NCBI RefSeq assembly: GCF_003286915.1
Contig: NZ_QMFY01000001.1
Span: 806,001-870,000, forward strand
Direction: 5' to 3'
DNA from: Pseudochryseolinea flava
Lineage (GTDB): Bacteria > Bacteroidota > Bacteroidia > Cytophagales > Cyclobacteriaceae
DNA length: 64,000 nt
This document shows positions 54,287-63,701 of the stretch, piece by piece (positions within the stretch are counted from its first letter, which is position 1; each line of letters starts with the position of its first letter). A model generated the notes under the pieces. It was not told where the DNA came from, did not search any database, and saw nothing but the letters and a program-made list of their open reading frames with translations. The translations under genes were made by a program, and so were the position numbers.

Positions 54287-55315
54287 TTGGACGAGCCTCC
54301 CGGTAATAGTGACCCGTTGTTGATAGCAGGCGAGACTTTGGATAGCACCTTAAGCTTTTCCATTGTCGCTGGACTTGCTTTGATATGGTTCGTGATTGTT
54401 ATCGTGGAGGCCGCACTCTTTACGCTATCGATCGAAGATCTTAACAAGCTCAGTCAACGAAAAAATATTTTTGATGCACCAGTTCTTTGGCTAATGAACT
54501 ATCCACAACAAATGCAGATCACGAATTTGATGTTGCGTTGGGGAATTAAGGTTAGTGTGATTACGGTGCTCGTGTTGCTTCTCAGGAAAGATTTATATTC
54601 ATCTTGGATTGTACTCCTAACCGGCGTCGCTGTGAGTATGGTTATTCTTTCTAGTGAAGTGCTCGCAAAATATTTGGCCAATCACTACAAGACGCTCATC
54701 GCGAGGAGTGCCGCGCCCGTTGCGATCGCAGGGGTTATAGCGCTTTCACCAATTACTTATCCGTTAAATTTTTTCCAAACATTTATCGTGAAAATCTTAG
54801 GGCGTAGGACGAAAGCATCGGAGAAGGCAGCCACAAGAGTGCTTCAAGAAACACTCAATGCCACGCATGCTCATGACGTACTTCCACAGCTCAATTTTGC
54901 AACGGTTGTGGTGAAACAATTAATGAAACCCGCAGGAAGTATCACTGCCGTTGAAATTGGAAACGATTTTGAGGCGCTACTGAGTTGTATCAATCGAACA
55001 GGGTTTTCGCGAATTCCAGTTTATCGCACAACGCCAGATAAAATAGAAGGTGTCATTTACATTAAAGACCTCATTCCATTTATTGAACAGACGCGTGGTT
55101 TTCAATGGCAGAAGCTTTTGCGGCCAGCTTATTTTGTGTCGGAATCTACAACGTTATCGACAGTATTGCGCGACTTCCAACAAAAGCATATTCAAATGGC
55201 GTTGGTGATAGATCGTTTCGGAAGAATTGCCGGTTTGGTAACGTTGCATGACCTGATCAAAGAAGTGATCGGCGACATTAATGAAGAATTTAATTCCGTA
55301 AACCCCGGCAGTTAG
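54287..55315 (+). CDS. gldE: Gliding motility-associated protein GldE
   Basis: 342 residues if started at TTG 54287 (MDEPPGNSDPLLIAG), directly after the ssb stop; a GTG at 54233 would overlap ssb. I prefer 54287 because 'DEPPG' looks like the normal family N-terminus. Hydrophobic segments (about 28-50, 80-103, 105-125 and 145-165) are followed by a CBS-pair/CorC-like cytosolic part ('LSCINRTGFSRIPVYRTTPDKIEGVIYIKDLIPF', 'MALVIDRFGRIAGLVTLHDLIKEVIGDINEE'). This equals the HlyC/CorC architecture of GldE, which in Flavobacterium assists GldD. gldD follows 6-33 nt downstream. Confidence 0.88.
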   Translation: MDEPPGNSDPLLIAGETLDSTLSFSIVAGLALIWFVIVIVEAALFTLSIEDLNKLSQRKNIFDAPVLWLMNYPQQMQITNLMLRWGIKVSVITVLVLLLRKDLYSSWIVLLTGVAVSMVILSSEVLAKYLANHYKTLIARSAAPVAIAGVIALSPITYPLNFFQTFIVKILGRRTKASEKAATRVLQETLNATHAHDVLPQLNFATVVVKQLMKPAGSITAVEIGNDFEALLSCINRTGFSRIPVYRTTPDKIEGVIYIKDLIPFIEQTRGFQWQKLLRPAYFVSESTTLSTVLRDFQQKHIQMALVIDRFGRIAGLVTLHDLIKEVIGDINEEFNSVNPGS

Positions 55316-55348
55316 TAAAACGTGATACCTTTGCCTGATTCAATTATT

Positions 55349-55933
55349 ATGAAGCTGAATTTTTTCGCCGTTTTGATCCTGGTCGTTTCCATGACCAGCT
55401 GTAACCGTGACTATTTGCCGAAACCACTTGGCTACAATCGTCTCGAGTTACCCACGCCAGCTTATCGAAACTTGCCCGATTCATTACCATTTGCTTTCGA
55501 ATATTCTCAACACGCAACATTGCTCGACGACACCTCAAGTATTAGCGAGCGATTTTGGATTGAAATCTATTACCCAACACTGAAATCAAACGTCCACATT
55601 ACGTATAAGCGTTTGAATCATGATGAAAAACTTTTGAAGGAGTTCATCAACGATGCCTATGTGCTCACGTCGAAGCATCAAATTAAGGCTTCTGCGATTG
55701 ATGAGGTTATCACAAAAACACCAAGTGGTAAAACAGCTGTGATTGCAGAGCTAGAAGGAGATGTTCCGAGTCAATTTCAATTCACGGTAACAGATTCGGC
55801 AGAAAATTTCATAAGAGGCGCGTTGTACTTCAACACGAAGGTTGCGTCTGATTCGCTTGCACCAGCCATAGAGTACATGAAAAAAGACATCATGCATCTC
55901 ATCAACACGTTAGAATGGAAAAATCAAAAATAA
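55349..55933 (+). CDS. gldD: Gliding motility lipoprotein GldD
   Basis: 194 residues from the ATG at 55349 ([18 protein letters not shown]), with a lipobox Cys18; a GTG lies 9 codons upstream. The mature part has the family blocks '[35 protein letters not shown]', '[19 protein letters not shown]', '[17 protein letters not shown]' and '[11 protein letters not shown]'. GldD is needed for gliding and type IX secretion-linked motility in F. johnsoniae. It is the last gene of the mutY-ssb-gldE-gldD run. Confidence 0.94.
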   Translation: MKLNFFAVLILVVSMTSCNRDYLPKPLGYNRLELPTPAYRNLPDSLPFAFEYSQHATLLDDTSSISERFWIEIYYPTLKSNVHITYKRLNHDEKLLKEFINDAYVLTSKHQIKASAIDEVITKTPSGKTAVIAELEGDVPSQFQFTVTDSAENFIRGALYFNTKVASDSLAPAIEYMKKDIMHLINTLEWKNQK

Positions 55934-55988
55934 GATAGCTTGCGGCTCAATTCAAAGGCAAGCTGTTAGGGTGGCAAAACAATGTTGT

Positions 55989-56008
55989 CATCCAAATATT
56001 TTTGGATG
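55989..56008. terminator. Hairpin between gldD and the sigma-factor locus
   Basis: CATCCAAA (55989-55996) and TTTGGATG (56001-56008) form a perfect 8-bp stem with loop TATT in the convergent gap. A second hairpin, AGCTTGC/GCAAGCT, lies at 55937-55964. Neither has a long T tract. Confidence 0.45.
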
Positions 56009-56036
56009 TAGCCATAAAAATCCTACACCGATAGGA

Positions 56037-56270
56037 CTATAGTTGCTTCTTCTGGGTGCTGCGTGAATATGCAAGGATATTGAGTACCGTGCTCGCAGAT
56101 GGCTGCATCTGACTTTCATCAATATCCCTTTTCAGCGAGCAAAGCTCCTTATAAAGCGCTTGCAATTCGCTATCGCAGATCAAAGCTTTATCAATCTCCT
56201 TGCTCTCCGCCTCCGTAGTCTCGTGGTATAGATACCTGATCAGGTCCGTCTGGGTAAAAGTTTTTATCAT
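56037..56270 (-). CDS. Small protein overlapping the sigma factor gene, possibly anti-sigma-like
   Basis: 77 residues, acidic, with 'TDLIRYLYHETTEAESKEIDKALICDSELQALYKELCSLKRDIDESQ', a single long helix-loop-helix pattern. It resembles the N-terminal cytosolic helices of short anti-sigma factors, but lacks any membrane segment and its two Cys are not in a zinc motif. Its ATG at 56270 lies 80 nt inside the sigma gene's 3' end on the same strand in a different frame, so translational coupling is likely. Downstream lies the intergenic hairpin. Function inferred from position only. Confidence 0.65.
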   Translation of the reverse strand: MIKTFTQTDLIRYLYHETTEAESKEIDKALICDSELQALYKELCSLKRDIDESQMQPSASTVLNILAYSRSTQKKQL

Positions 56271-56841
56271 AGGCTCTGTTTTTACTCATTTTCTTCCGGA
56301 GGTTGATCAGCGCATACCGCATTCTTCCGAGTGCAGTATTAATGCTAACACCTGTCCGGTCCGCAATTTCCTGAAAACTCATTTGAAGGAAGTGTCTCAT
56401 GATCAGTACTTGCTTCTGTTCAACAGGAAGTTCTTTGATAAACGTGCGAAGTCGTGATCGCGTATCTTGGGCGACCTGTTTCAATTCCATTGAATCCTCA
56501 GCGAATTCCATTGAATTAAAAACGCGGCTTCCGTCTTCAAGAACAATTTCGGGGTAACGCTTATTTTTTCTGAAATGATCAATGGCAAGGTTGTGCGCGA
56601 TCCTGCTGATCCATGGTTGGAATTTCCCCTCTTCATTATAACGCCCGCTGCGGATCGTGTTAATGGCCTTGACAAATGTTTCCTGTAACAAGTCTTCAGC
56701 AGTATATCGATCCTTGACGATCAGATATATAGCTGTATAAAGTTTAGATTTGTGACGGTTCAGGAGCATTTCGAAAGCTTCTTCGTTACCGATTTGATAT
56801 AACGACACCAATTGGCTGTCGCTTAATCTGCTATCAATCAT
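56191..56841 (-). CDS. ECF-type RNA polymerase sigma factor
   Basis: 216 residues. Region 2 is 'AFEMLLNRHKSKLYTAIYLIVKDRYTAEDLLQETFVKAI', with 'FQPWISRIAHNLAIDHFRKNKR'. Region 4 is 'LPVEQKQVLIMRHFLQMSFQEIADRTGVSINTALGRMRYALINLR', a helix-turn-helix that reads -35 DNA. There is no region 3, as in ECF factors. An unusual tail of about 30 residues ('KNRAYDKNFYPDGPDQVSIPRDYGGGEQGD') follows region 4 and overlaps the next gene. Regulon unknown. It starts 178 nt from the divergent acidic protein gene. Confidence 0.92.
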   Translation of the reverse strand: MIDSRLSDSQLVSLYQIGNEEAFEMLLNRHKSKLYTAIYLIVKDRYTAEDLLQETFVKAINTIRSGRYNEEGKFQPWISRIAHNLAIDHFRKNKRYPEIVLEDGSRVFNSMEFAEDSMELKQVAQDTRSRLRTFIKELPVEQKQVLIMRHFLQMSFQEIADRTGVSINTALGRMRYALINLRKKMSKNRAYDKNFYPDGPDQVSIPRDYGGGEQGD

Positions 56842-57019
56842 TCTATCTCTCTTTTAGGTAACGTAGAGGTCTTGCTCGATATTGTAGGGGTTTAAATTTT
56901 GTGATTGGAATGAAAAGATAGAAAGATTCTTGATGAGCGCAAAAAAAAATCTCAGAAATTCTTGCCTCTCAAATAATTTCTTCACCTATTTGCTCGCAGA
57001 ATTCGCACACAATAATGGT

Positions 57020-57421
57020 ATGGCTGTTAGTAAAAAGAAAGTAATAAAAAGTTTAGAAAATCTTTCCGAAGATTTGAAAGATCTGCTTCGCGATCAGTAT
57101 CCAAACGGATATGAGGGAAGCATCACGCGTATCACAAACGCTAAAAAAGAACCAATTTTTGTTTTCCCATTGGAAACAGAAGACGCAACATACCTTATTA
57201 AGGTACCCGCTACTAAAAACAGCGAGGGCGAATACGACGTCGAGTCTAAACCCGAGGGCGACGACGATGGTGGCGACGACGACTACGGATCAAGTAGCGG
57301 TGGTAGCGACGATGACGACTTTGGAAACAGCGGCAGCAGTAGTGGTGATGACTACGATGACGATGGTGGTGGCCGAAAAAGTGGCCGCGAGCAAAGCTAT
57401 GACCCCGATTTCGACGCATAA
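57020..57421 (+). CDS. Conserved-looking protein with a long Asp/Gly/Ser tail
   Basis: 133 residues from the ATG at 57020 (MAVSKKKVIKSLENLSEDL); the frame is open 30 residues upstream without coding character. The globular first half is 'LKDLLRDQYPNGYEGSITRITNAKKEPIFVFPLETEDATYLIKV'. The second half (about 75-125) is almost only D, G, S, E and Y in short runs, strongly acidic, with a final 'RKSGREQSYDPDFDA'. Disordered acidic tails of this kind can mimic nucleic acid or bind basic proteins. A terminator follows. I do not recognise a named family. Confidence 0.7.
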   Translation: MAVSKKKVIKSLENLSEDLKDLLRDQYPNGYEGSITRITNAKKEPIFVFPLETEDATYLIKVPATKNSEGEYDVESKPEGDDDGGDDDYGSSSGGSDDDDFGNSGSSSGDDYDDDGGGRKSGREQSYDPDFDA

Positions 57422-57449
57422 TAATTACGATAGAACTCATCAATACAGA

Positions 57450-57480
57450 AATATCCGGCAGAACGTCGGATATTTTTTTT
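57450..57480 (+). terminator. Rho-independent terminator after the acidic-tail gene
   Basis: AATATCCG (57450-57457) pairs with CGGATATT (57467-57474) around a 9-nt loop and runs into a T tract. Confidence 0.88.
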
Positions 57481-57611
57481 CCATTGACTCCAGCTTGTGT
57501 TGGGATGTATCCAACGCTGTGGAATTTTATATTTCAAATCAGCAAATTGAACTTATCTTTTCACATTAGCAGTTTATAGGTATTATTGACCCGAACAACA
57601 GCCGCAGCCAC

Positions 57612-60452
57612 GTGAGTAAAGCATTATCGAAAACAGACGCCCATTTAGACGAACTCGATCCCAAAGAATACATCATCATTAAGCGGGCAAGAGTAAATAA
57701 TCTGAAAAATCTTAGCGTCGCCATTCCGCGTAATAAATTGGTGGTCGTCACCGGGCTCTCGGGTTCTGGAAAATCATCGTTGGCATTCGATACTTTGTTT
57801 GCAGAGGGCCAGCGTATGTATGTAGAAAGCTTAAGCTCCTACGCTCGGCAATTTCTTGGTCGTATGGAAAAACCAGAGGTGGATTATATCCGAGGTGTAT
57901 CTCCAGCGATTGCTATCGAGCAGAAAGTGAACACCAGAAACCCACGTTCTACGGTTGGTACCACAACCGAAATCTATGACTATCTAAAACTTCTGTTTGC
58001 CAGAATCGGAAAAACCTACTCACCTGTTAGCGGCAAAGAAGTGAAACGCGACACGGTGACAAGTGTGGTTGATGCAATTAACAAATTCCCAACCGGCATG
58101 CGCGTGATGGTAGCCTGTCCGTTGCATGTAAAGAAGGGAAGAAAAATTGCGGACGAATTAAACCTACTGCTCAGCAAAGGCTTTGCGCGTATCCTCATTA
58201 ACGGTGTTGTGCAGTTTATAGAGGAACTTGTCGGAACAGAAACGGAAGGGACCAAGAAAAAGAAAGCACTGAAGATTGAGGGTGAAATCGAAATTCTTAT
58301 TGATCGAACATCCGTTGACGCGGCCGATGAGAACACGATTTTTCGATTGTCGGACTCTATACAAACAGCATTCTTCGAAGGTGAAGGCGACTGTGTAATT
58401 TATCCCGAGGGTCATGCGAAGATGAACTTCACCGATCGCTTCGAGCTCGACGGTATGAAGTTTACCGAGCCCTCTGTAAACTTTTTCAGTTTTAATAATC
58501 CGTATGGAGCATGTCAAACATGTGAAGGATTTGGAAAAATATTAGGCATTGATGAAGATCTGGTGATTCCGGATAAATCGCTTTCTGTTTACGAGGGTGC
58601 TATTGCACCATGGCGAACGGAAACGATGAGCGAGTGGTTGAAGCCGCTACTGAAAAATGGAATTAAGTTCGACTTTCCTATTCACCGGCCTTACAACGAA
58701 CTGACTAGAGCACAACAAGAATTATTGTGGACAGGTAATACGCATTTCGAGGGCATCAACGATTTCTTTAAATATTTAGAATCGAAAATGCACAAGATCC
58801 AGTACCGCGTGATGTTGTCGCGCTACCGTGGAAGAACCAACTGTCCTGATTGCCGAGGAACACGACTCCGAAAAGATGCACAATATGTGAAAATTGTAGA
58901 TACATCGATTACGGATCTGGTGTTAATGCCAATCGAAGAAGGCTTGGTATTCTTTGAAAAATTGAAGCTGCCGGAATATGATCGAAAAGTGTCGGATAGA
59001 ATTTTGACAGAGATCAAATCGCGATTAGAGTACCTAGAAAAAGTTGGACTGGGTTACTTAACACTCAATCGTATTACGTCCACATTATCGGGTGGAGAGT
59101 ATCAGCGCATCAAACTTGCAACATCATTAGGTAGCGCACTTGTTGGATCAATGTACATCCTTGATGAGCCAAGTATCGGACTTCATCCAAAAGACACAGA
59201 TCGAATGGTGAGTGTGCTGAAGACGCTTCGTGATTTGGGAAATTCGGTAATCGTTGTTGAGCACGAGGAAGAGATTATGCGGGCAGCAGATCAAATTATT
59301 GATATTGGTCCAGATGCAGGAAGTCATGGTGGTGAATTGGTTTTCCAAGGAACACTGAATGACATGAACGGAAAAGTAGCGTCTCACACAACGGACTACC
59401 TATCTGGTCGGGAAGAAATTGCGCTGCCAAAAATGCGTCGTCGCTGGAAAGATTCCATTACCGTTGTCGGTGCACGCGAAAACAACCTTAAGAATTTGAC
59501 GGTGAAGTTTCCGCTTGGCGTTCTTACGGTGATCACAGGCGTGAGTGGATCTGGAAAATCAACGTTGATCAAGAAAATTCTTTACCCAGCGGTGGGTAGG
59601 TTAAACGGTTCTGTTGCCGAAGCGCCAGGACGTTTTGATAAACTGGAAGGTGATTTTGCAAAGATCACGCAAGTGGAATTTGTAGATCAGAATCCAATTG
59701 GAAAATCCTCGCGATCAAACCCAATAAGTTATGTGAAGGCGTATGATGCGATTCGTAATCTTTATGCGGAGCAACCGCTTGCTAAGCAACGCGGTTACAA
59801 ACCCTCGCACTTCTCCTTCAATGTTGAAGGTGGAAGATGTGAGACTTGCGAAGGTGAGGGTGAGATCAAAGTAGAAATGCAATTCATGGCCGACATTTAT
59901 CTGAAGTGTGAGAGCTGCCATGGAAAACGTTTCAAACAAGAAATTCTTGAAATCGAGTTTAATGGCAAGAACATCGCCGATATTCTTGATATGACCGTCG
60001 AAGAAGGAATGGATTTTTTCAAAGACAAAAAAACAATCTTCGATAAAATTCTTCCGCTCAATGATGTTGGGTTGGGATATGTTAAACTTGGACAGTCATC
60101 AAACTCGTTGAGTGGAGGTGAGGCGCAACGCGTGAAGCTCGCTTCGTTCCTAGGAAAAAATTCCGCCGAGGGAAACATCCTTTTCATATTCGATGAGCCT
60201 ACTACTGGGCTACATTTTCATGATATTTCAAAATTGCTGAAAGCCATTAATGCACTCGTTGATCAAGGTCACAGCGTGATGGTGATTGAGCATAATCTTG
60301 AAGTAATCAAATGTGCAGACTGGATTATAGACCTCGGTCCTGATGGCGGGGAAAAGAAAGGTGGAACGTTGATGTTTGAAGGAACGCCAGAGGAAATGGT
60401 AAAAAAGGGTAAAGGGTATACTGCAGAGTTTCTGAGAAAGAAACTCACTTAG
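57612..60452 (+). CDS. uvrA: Excinuclease ABC subunit A
   Basis: 946 residues. UvrA, the damage-sensing ATPase of nucleotide excision repair, has two ABC ATPase halves: Walker A '[12 protein letters not shown]' (48-59) and '[11 protein letters not shown]', signature motifs '[13 protein letters not shown]' and '[13 protein letters not shown]', and Walker B '[13 protein letters not shown]' and '[13 protein letters not shown]'. Zinc modules are 'CPDCRG' and 'CETCEGEG...KCESCHG'. The start is GTG at 57612 with a short N-terminal extension before '[15 protein letters not shown]'. Transcribed alone, with its own promoter expected in the 57481-57611 gap. Confidence 0.97.
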   Translation: MSKALSKTDAHLDELDPKEYIIIKRARVNNLKNLSVAIPRNKLVVVTGLSGSGKSSLAFDTLFAEGQRMYVESLSSYARQFLGRMEKPEVDYIRGVSPAIAIEQKVNTRNPRSTVGTTTEIYDYLKLLFARIGKTYSPVSGKEVKRDTVTSVVDAINKFPTGMRVMVACPLHVKKGRKIADELNLLLSKGFARILINGVVQFIEELVGTETEGTKKKKALKIEGEIEILIDRTSVDAADENTIFRLSDSIQTAFFEGEGDCVIYPEGHAKMNFTDRFELDGMKFTEPSVNFFSFNNPYGACQTCEGFGKILGIDEDLVIPDKSLSVYEGAIAPWRTETMSEWLKPLLKNGIKFDFPIHRPYNELTRAQQELLWTGNTHFEGINDFFKYLESKMHKIQYRVMLSRYRGRTNCPDCRGTRLRKDAQYVKIVDTSITDLVLMPIEEGLVFFEKLKLPEYDRKVSDRILTEIKSRLEYLEKVGLGYLTLNRITSTLSGGEYQRIKLATSLGSALVGSMYILDEPSIGLHPKDTDRMVSVLKTLRDLGNSVIVVEHEEEIMRAADQIIDIGPDAGSHGGELVFQGTLNDMNGKVASHTTDYLSGREEIALPKMRRRWKDSITVVGARENNLKNLTVKFPLGVLTVITGVSGSGKSTLIKKILYPAVGRLNGSVAEAPGRFDKLEGDFAKITQVEFVDQNPIGKSSRSNPISYVKAYDAIRNLYAEQPLAKQRGYKPSHFSFNVEGGRCETCEGEGEIKVEMQFMADIYLKCESCHGKRFKQEILEIEFNGKNIADILDMTVEEGMDFFKDKKTIFDKILPLNDVGLGYVKLGQSSNSLSGGEAQRVKLASFLGKNSAEGNILFIFDEPTTGLHFHDISKLLKAINALVDQGHSVMVIEHNLEVIKCADWIIDLGPDGGEKKGGTLMFEGTPEEMVKKGKGYTAEFLRKKLT

Positions 60453-60462
60453 CTTTTGGCGA

Positions 60463-60555
60463 TTAGACGGTCATACCAAAAAGCCCAGTATAAAGTCCGA
60501 CGACGATCGCCACGACAATCCCAACAACGAGTAAAATTCTTCTTTTCAACAACAT
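60463..60555 (-). CDS. Possible small membrane peptide (30 aa)
   Basis: An ATG frame on the minus strand encodes 30 residues: MLLKRRILLVVG, then a hydrophobic span (IVVAIVVGLYTGLFGMTV), with a basic N-terminus and no charged residue afterwards. This is the layout of single-span small membrane proteins. It overlaps no other gene, between convergent uvrA and the M1 aminopeptidase lipoprotein gene. Without homologue evidence it stays uncertain. Confidence 0.4.
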   Translation of the reverse strand: MLLKRRILLVVGIVVAIVVGLYTGLFGMTV

Positions 60556-60681
60556 ACAATCGAATATCATAACGCTTAGACACCAAAGGTGCCAAAGACG
60601 TTGCATCGACCCAAAAATTATTTCTTGGATCGACAATATTGTTTACTGAAGCGTCTGAATTTTGATCTGAAGTGGAGCGAT

Positions 60682-62553
60682 TTAGTTAAGCAGCTTGTCA
60701 AACGTATTCGTTGCAACGAAATGGTAGTTAGGTCGAGCTTTCGCGTAGATATCCTTCGCGTACTGCTTGCCTTCCGGTGTTTTGACAAGTTCGCCATACA
60801 ACGGACTCAAGAATTTTCTACGACCTGTATTGATCAAGAACTCCTCCATTCGCGGATATGCTTTCTTGTAATTGTGTTTGATCACGTGAACAAACCAAGC
60901 GCAAAGAATTTCAGCATTGCCCGATTCGGTAAATTTTCCAAAAGCATCCAACGCCGCCATTTGTTCAGCTGATAATGCGTCGGGTAAATTTTTGATGAAG
61001 TGAAGCCATTCGTGTGTACTCCACTGGGCTGCTGCTGTCGGATTAAATCTTCCATCAGCTTTCCATTGACTTAACGCTGCGTCTACTTTCTCGAGCAATG
61101 TCGATACCGGTTGAGGGCATGACGCCGGGAGGTCTTCTGAAAAAATCCACTCATTGAACAATGAATCGCTCAGTGAAATGTTGTTCTTCGTTTGATAGTA
61201 ATCTTTGATGTATTTGATGAAGCCATCGGTATCAAGCGACTTAAATGCATTGTCGTGAAAATAGTTATTCAAGAAAGCATCAAACTTTTCGCGACCATAC
61301 TGTTCTTCTATGAGGCGAAGGAAAAAATAACCTTTGTTATAAGCTATGTCAGTCACGCCGTCGTCAGGATTTCTTCCAACGAGATCTAATTTGAGCTTTG
61401 TGTCTTTGGACAAATTATCTCCTTTAAGATCGGCAATAGTTTCTTTTAGGTCTTGCAATGCGAGTGTCGCTTGCATTTCCGAATAGTCATGACCATAGAG
61501 TTTTTCCATGATGCGATGTTCGAAGTAAACGGTGAATCCTTCGTTCAACCAGAAGTCATCCCACGTTGCATTGGTAACAAGATTTCCAGACCAGCTATGG
61601 GCGAGTTCATGTGCGACCAATGAAGTCAGTGAACGGTCACCGGCCAATATCGTAGGGGTTGCAAAAGTAAGACGCGGATTTTCCATCCCTCCAAATGGAA
61701 AGCTTGGCGGAAGTACGATAAGATCGTAACGTTCCCATTGATATTTTCCGTACAGGGACTCGGCGCCAGCGATCATCTTTTCGAGGTCAGCAAATTCCCA
61801 AGCAGCTTTTTCTACTACCGATGGCTCAGCATAAATTCCGGCGCGATCACTGATCGGTTTGAACGCAACGTCTCCCACTGTCAAAGCAAGTAAGTATGAC
61901 GCAATAGGTTGCTTCATTTCAAAATGATATTCTCCTTTCTCATTTTTTTCTTGCGGGTTCGATGCACTCATCATCGCCAATAAAGTGTTTGGCACTTTCA
62001 CGTCAGCGTCGTAAGTGAAGCGAATACTGGGCGAATCTTGACATGGCACCCAGGTACGTGCAAGTATCGCCTGTGATTGCGTAAACATGAAAGGATACTT
62101 TTTTCCTGCCGTTTGTTGTGGCGATAGCCATTGAATTGCTTCTGCATCGGCCGGTACGGAATAATGTACGGCTACTCTTTTTGTTTCTGGTTTTATGAGA
62201 ATGGCGAGTGCTTGTCCGAGGATCGGATCCTTTTCCGAAAGTCGAAATTCGGTTTTCTGATTATTATCGAGAAAAACTTCCTTTATCGTTAGCCCTTTAA
62301 TATCCAGCGTGAGCAGGTCAGCACCTTCTGATTTTTCAATATTCCAAGTAGCAACAGCATCGATCGTTTTTGTGTCAACATGAATATCTGCTTTCCAGGA
62401 AAGATGGGTTACGCGTGCGTCAGTTGGAATGGAATAGGAATGTGGATCTTTGGGCATAGCAACAGGTGTAGATTCGTTTTTCTCAGGTTGGCAACTCTCC
62501 ATGCTGAAGAGTATCAGCGCGACTAAACTTAAGCGAGTGAAATTCATAAGCAT
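60682..62553 (-). CDS. M1-family aminopeptidase lipoprotein (leukotriene A4 hydrolase-like)
   Basis: 623 residues, beginning with a lipoprotein signal (MLMNFTRLSLVALILFSMESC, Cys21). The catalytic domain has the classic 'GGMENPRLTFATP' exopeptidase motif and the zinc motif 'VAHELAHSWSGNLVTNATWDDFWLNEGFTVYFEHRI' (HExxH-x18-E). The C-terminal helical domain ends 'FVATNTFDKLL' and resembles LTA4 hydrolase-type aminopeptidases. It cleaves N-terminal residues from peptides, presumably in the periplasm. It belongs to a different branch from the three tandem copies at 28-35 kb, which lack the exact GGMEN. Confidence 0.93.
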   Translation of the reverse strand: MLMNFTRLSLVALILFSMESCQPEKNESTPVAMPKDPHSYSIPTDARVTHLSWKADIHVDTKTIDAVATWNIEKSEGADLLTLDIKGLTIKEVFLDNNQKTEFRLSEKDPILGQALAILIKPETKRVAVHYSVPADAEAIQWLSPQQTAGKKYPFMFTQSQAILARTWVPCQDSPSIRFTYDADVKVPNTLLAMMSASNPQEKNEKGEYHFEMKQPIASYLLALTVGDVAFKPISDRAGIYAEPSVVEKAAWEFADLEKMIAGAESLYGKYQWERYDLIVLPPSFPFGGMENPRLTFATPTILAGDRSLTSLVAHELAHSWSGNLVTNATWDDFWLNEGFTVYFEHRIMEKLYGHDYSEMQATLALQDLKETIADLKGDNLSKDTKLKLDLVGRNPDDGVTDIAYNKGYFFLRLIEEQYGREKFDAFLNNYFHDNAFKSLDTDGFIKYIKDYYQTKNNISLSDSLFNEWIFSEDLPASCPQPVSTLLEKVDAALSQWKADGRFNPTAAAQWSTHEWLHFIKNLPDALSAEQMAALDAFGKFTESGNAEILCAWFVHVIKHNYKKAYPRMEEFLINTGRRKFLSPLYGELVKTPEGKQYAKDIYAKARPNYHFVATNTFDKLLN

Positions 62554-62645
62554 GATGTTGGCTTTAAAAATAGTACAAATTACCTGATTTGAACCCGCTT
62601 TGTGATGATCGGTTCGGTTGTAAAAATTGTAATTTCATTGACTAA

Positions 62646-62969
62646 CAATATCTCCACATCGGTGAAGCAAATTTTGCAATGGTGGTTGGTGCTATCGAGA
62701 AGCAAGGTCCATATGGATTCGGTCCACTTGAAAAATCTAATAAGTACAATACAAAAGCTACGTTGGCTAAGATCGTTGGTGATAGCTATGATGGTGTGAA
62801 AGAAATGAACGATCAGAAATTTACAGAGACGTTCCAGTTATTCAATTGGAATGTGACGAAGGAAGCGGCATTTCAAAAAGCATTTGAACATCAAACGCAT
62901 CATCGAGGTCAAACAACGGTGTGCCTACGGGTAAGGGGTATCAAGCCGCCTGAAGAGAGATTATTTTAG
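62646..62969 (+). pseudogene. 5'-truncated DinB-family gene remnant
   Basis: Reading upstream of the ATG at 62679 in frame gives 'QYLHIGEANFAMVVGAIEKQG', clear DinB-fold sequence, but a TAA at 62643 stops it. The remaining about 107 codons match the C-terminal two-thirds of a DinB/DUF664-type protein, ending 'FEHQTHHRGQTTVCLRVRGIKPPEERLF', with the family's metal-binding His residues in 'HQTHHRG' present. The N-terminal helix, which normally supplies a further His, is missing. The ATG at 62679 would give a 96-residue product lacking the first helix. Most likely a decayed gene. Confidence 0.7.
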
Positions 62970-62982
62970 AAATCAATAAAAA

Positions 62983-63008
62983 GAAGAGGGACTTTAAAAG
63001 TCCCCTTC
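62983..63008 (-). terminator. Terminator of the His-rich protein gene
   Basis: GAAGAGGGACTTT (62983-62995) and AAAGTCCCCTTC (62997-63008) form a long stem with one bulge or mismatch. On the minus strand the stem is followed by a T tract (complement of AATAAAAA at 62975-62982). It also closes the plus-strand DinB remnant. Confidence 0.7.
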
Positions 63009-63012
63009 TATT

Positions 63013-63579
63013 TTACCATTCGTCGCAATGACGTCCACCGGGTCTTCTGTTATCTAAATATCCTGCGAAGTCATCGTCGTAGTAATCTACATTTGTACTA
63101 ACAATTGTGCCTCTATCGGCGTAGTACATTCTCACCGGGATCTCTGTTGACACAGACCAGTTTCTGCCGGAGAAAGATATGTACACACGTCTTGTGTTGT
63201 CGTAGTAAACGTCATAATCGCGGTAGTAGACGTAACGAGGTTCATGATAAGCATGGTGATGGTGGTGATGAACGACTACCGGTGCTGGACGGTGTACAAC
63301 AACTACCGGAGCAGGACGATGAACGACCACGATTTTTTTAGAGTGATGATGATTGTTGTGGTGATAATAGTTATGGTCAGTATGATGGTAGCGTTCTGAA
63401 TGATATCGGTTATTATCATGATGATTGCTCTTACCATTTCCTCTACCGTTACCACGTTCGCCACCCTTATGATGACCCCCGCGATCATGTCCGTTACCAC
63501 GTCCTTGTGCCCAAACAATATTTCCACTGGTGATGATCATCAATGCAATCACAGCGGATAAGGCAAACCTCGTTTTCAT
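63013..63579 (-). CDS. Secreted His/Tyr/Gly-rich protein
   Basis: 188 residues with a signal peptide (MKTRFALSAVIALMIITSGNIVWAQ). The next 55 residues are Gly/Arg/His/Asn-rich ('GRGNGHDRGGHHKGGERGNGRGN', dozens of His). Two copies of 'VVVHRPAPV' follow, then a run of six His. The C-terminal part ('YVYYRDYDVYYDNTRRVYISFSGRNWSVSTEIPVRMYYADRGTIVSTNVDYYDDDF') looks like a small beta domain known from other Bacteroidota secreted proteins. A metal-binding or envelope-associated role is a guess. Alone, with a terminator at the 3' end and a hairpin-rich leader up to the holin-like gene. Confidence 0.75.
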   Translation of the reverse strand: MKTRFALSAVIALMIITSGNIVWAQGRGNGHDRGGHHKGGERGNGRGNGKSNHHDNNRYHSERYHHTDHNYYHHNNHHHSKKIVVVHRPAPVVVVHRPAPVVVHHHHHHAYHEPRYVYYRDYDVYYDNTRRVYISFSGRNWSVSTEIPVRMYYADRGTIVSTNVDYYDDDFAGYLDNRRPGGRHCDEW

Positions 63580-63701
63580 AATTTTTTGGCTTTAAATCTC
63601 GGAGTTGAGCTCCTTGCCTGGTATTAGGCAAAGGGAATGCCAAATCATTACTACACGAAAGATGCGATCAGACGCATTTGTGGTTCAACGAGTTATAAAA
63701 A

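Noticed and set aside
57240-57420. Acidic tail as repeat array or CRISPR
   Set aside because: The repeats are of amino-acid type (D/G/S codons) inside a single coding frame with no spacer structure.
62602-62799. Frame of 65 residues on the plus strand at the DinB remnant
   Set aside because: It is out of frame with the recognisable DinB sequence and has no features of its own.
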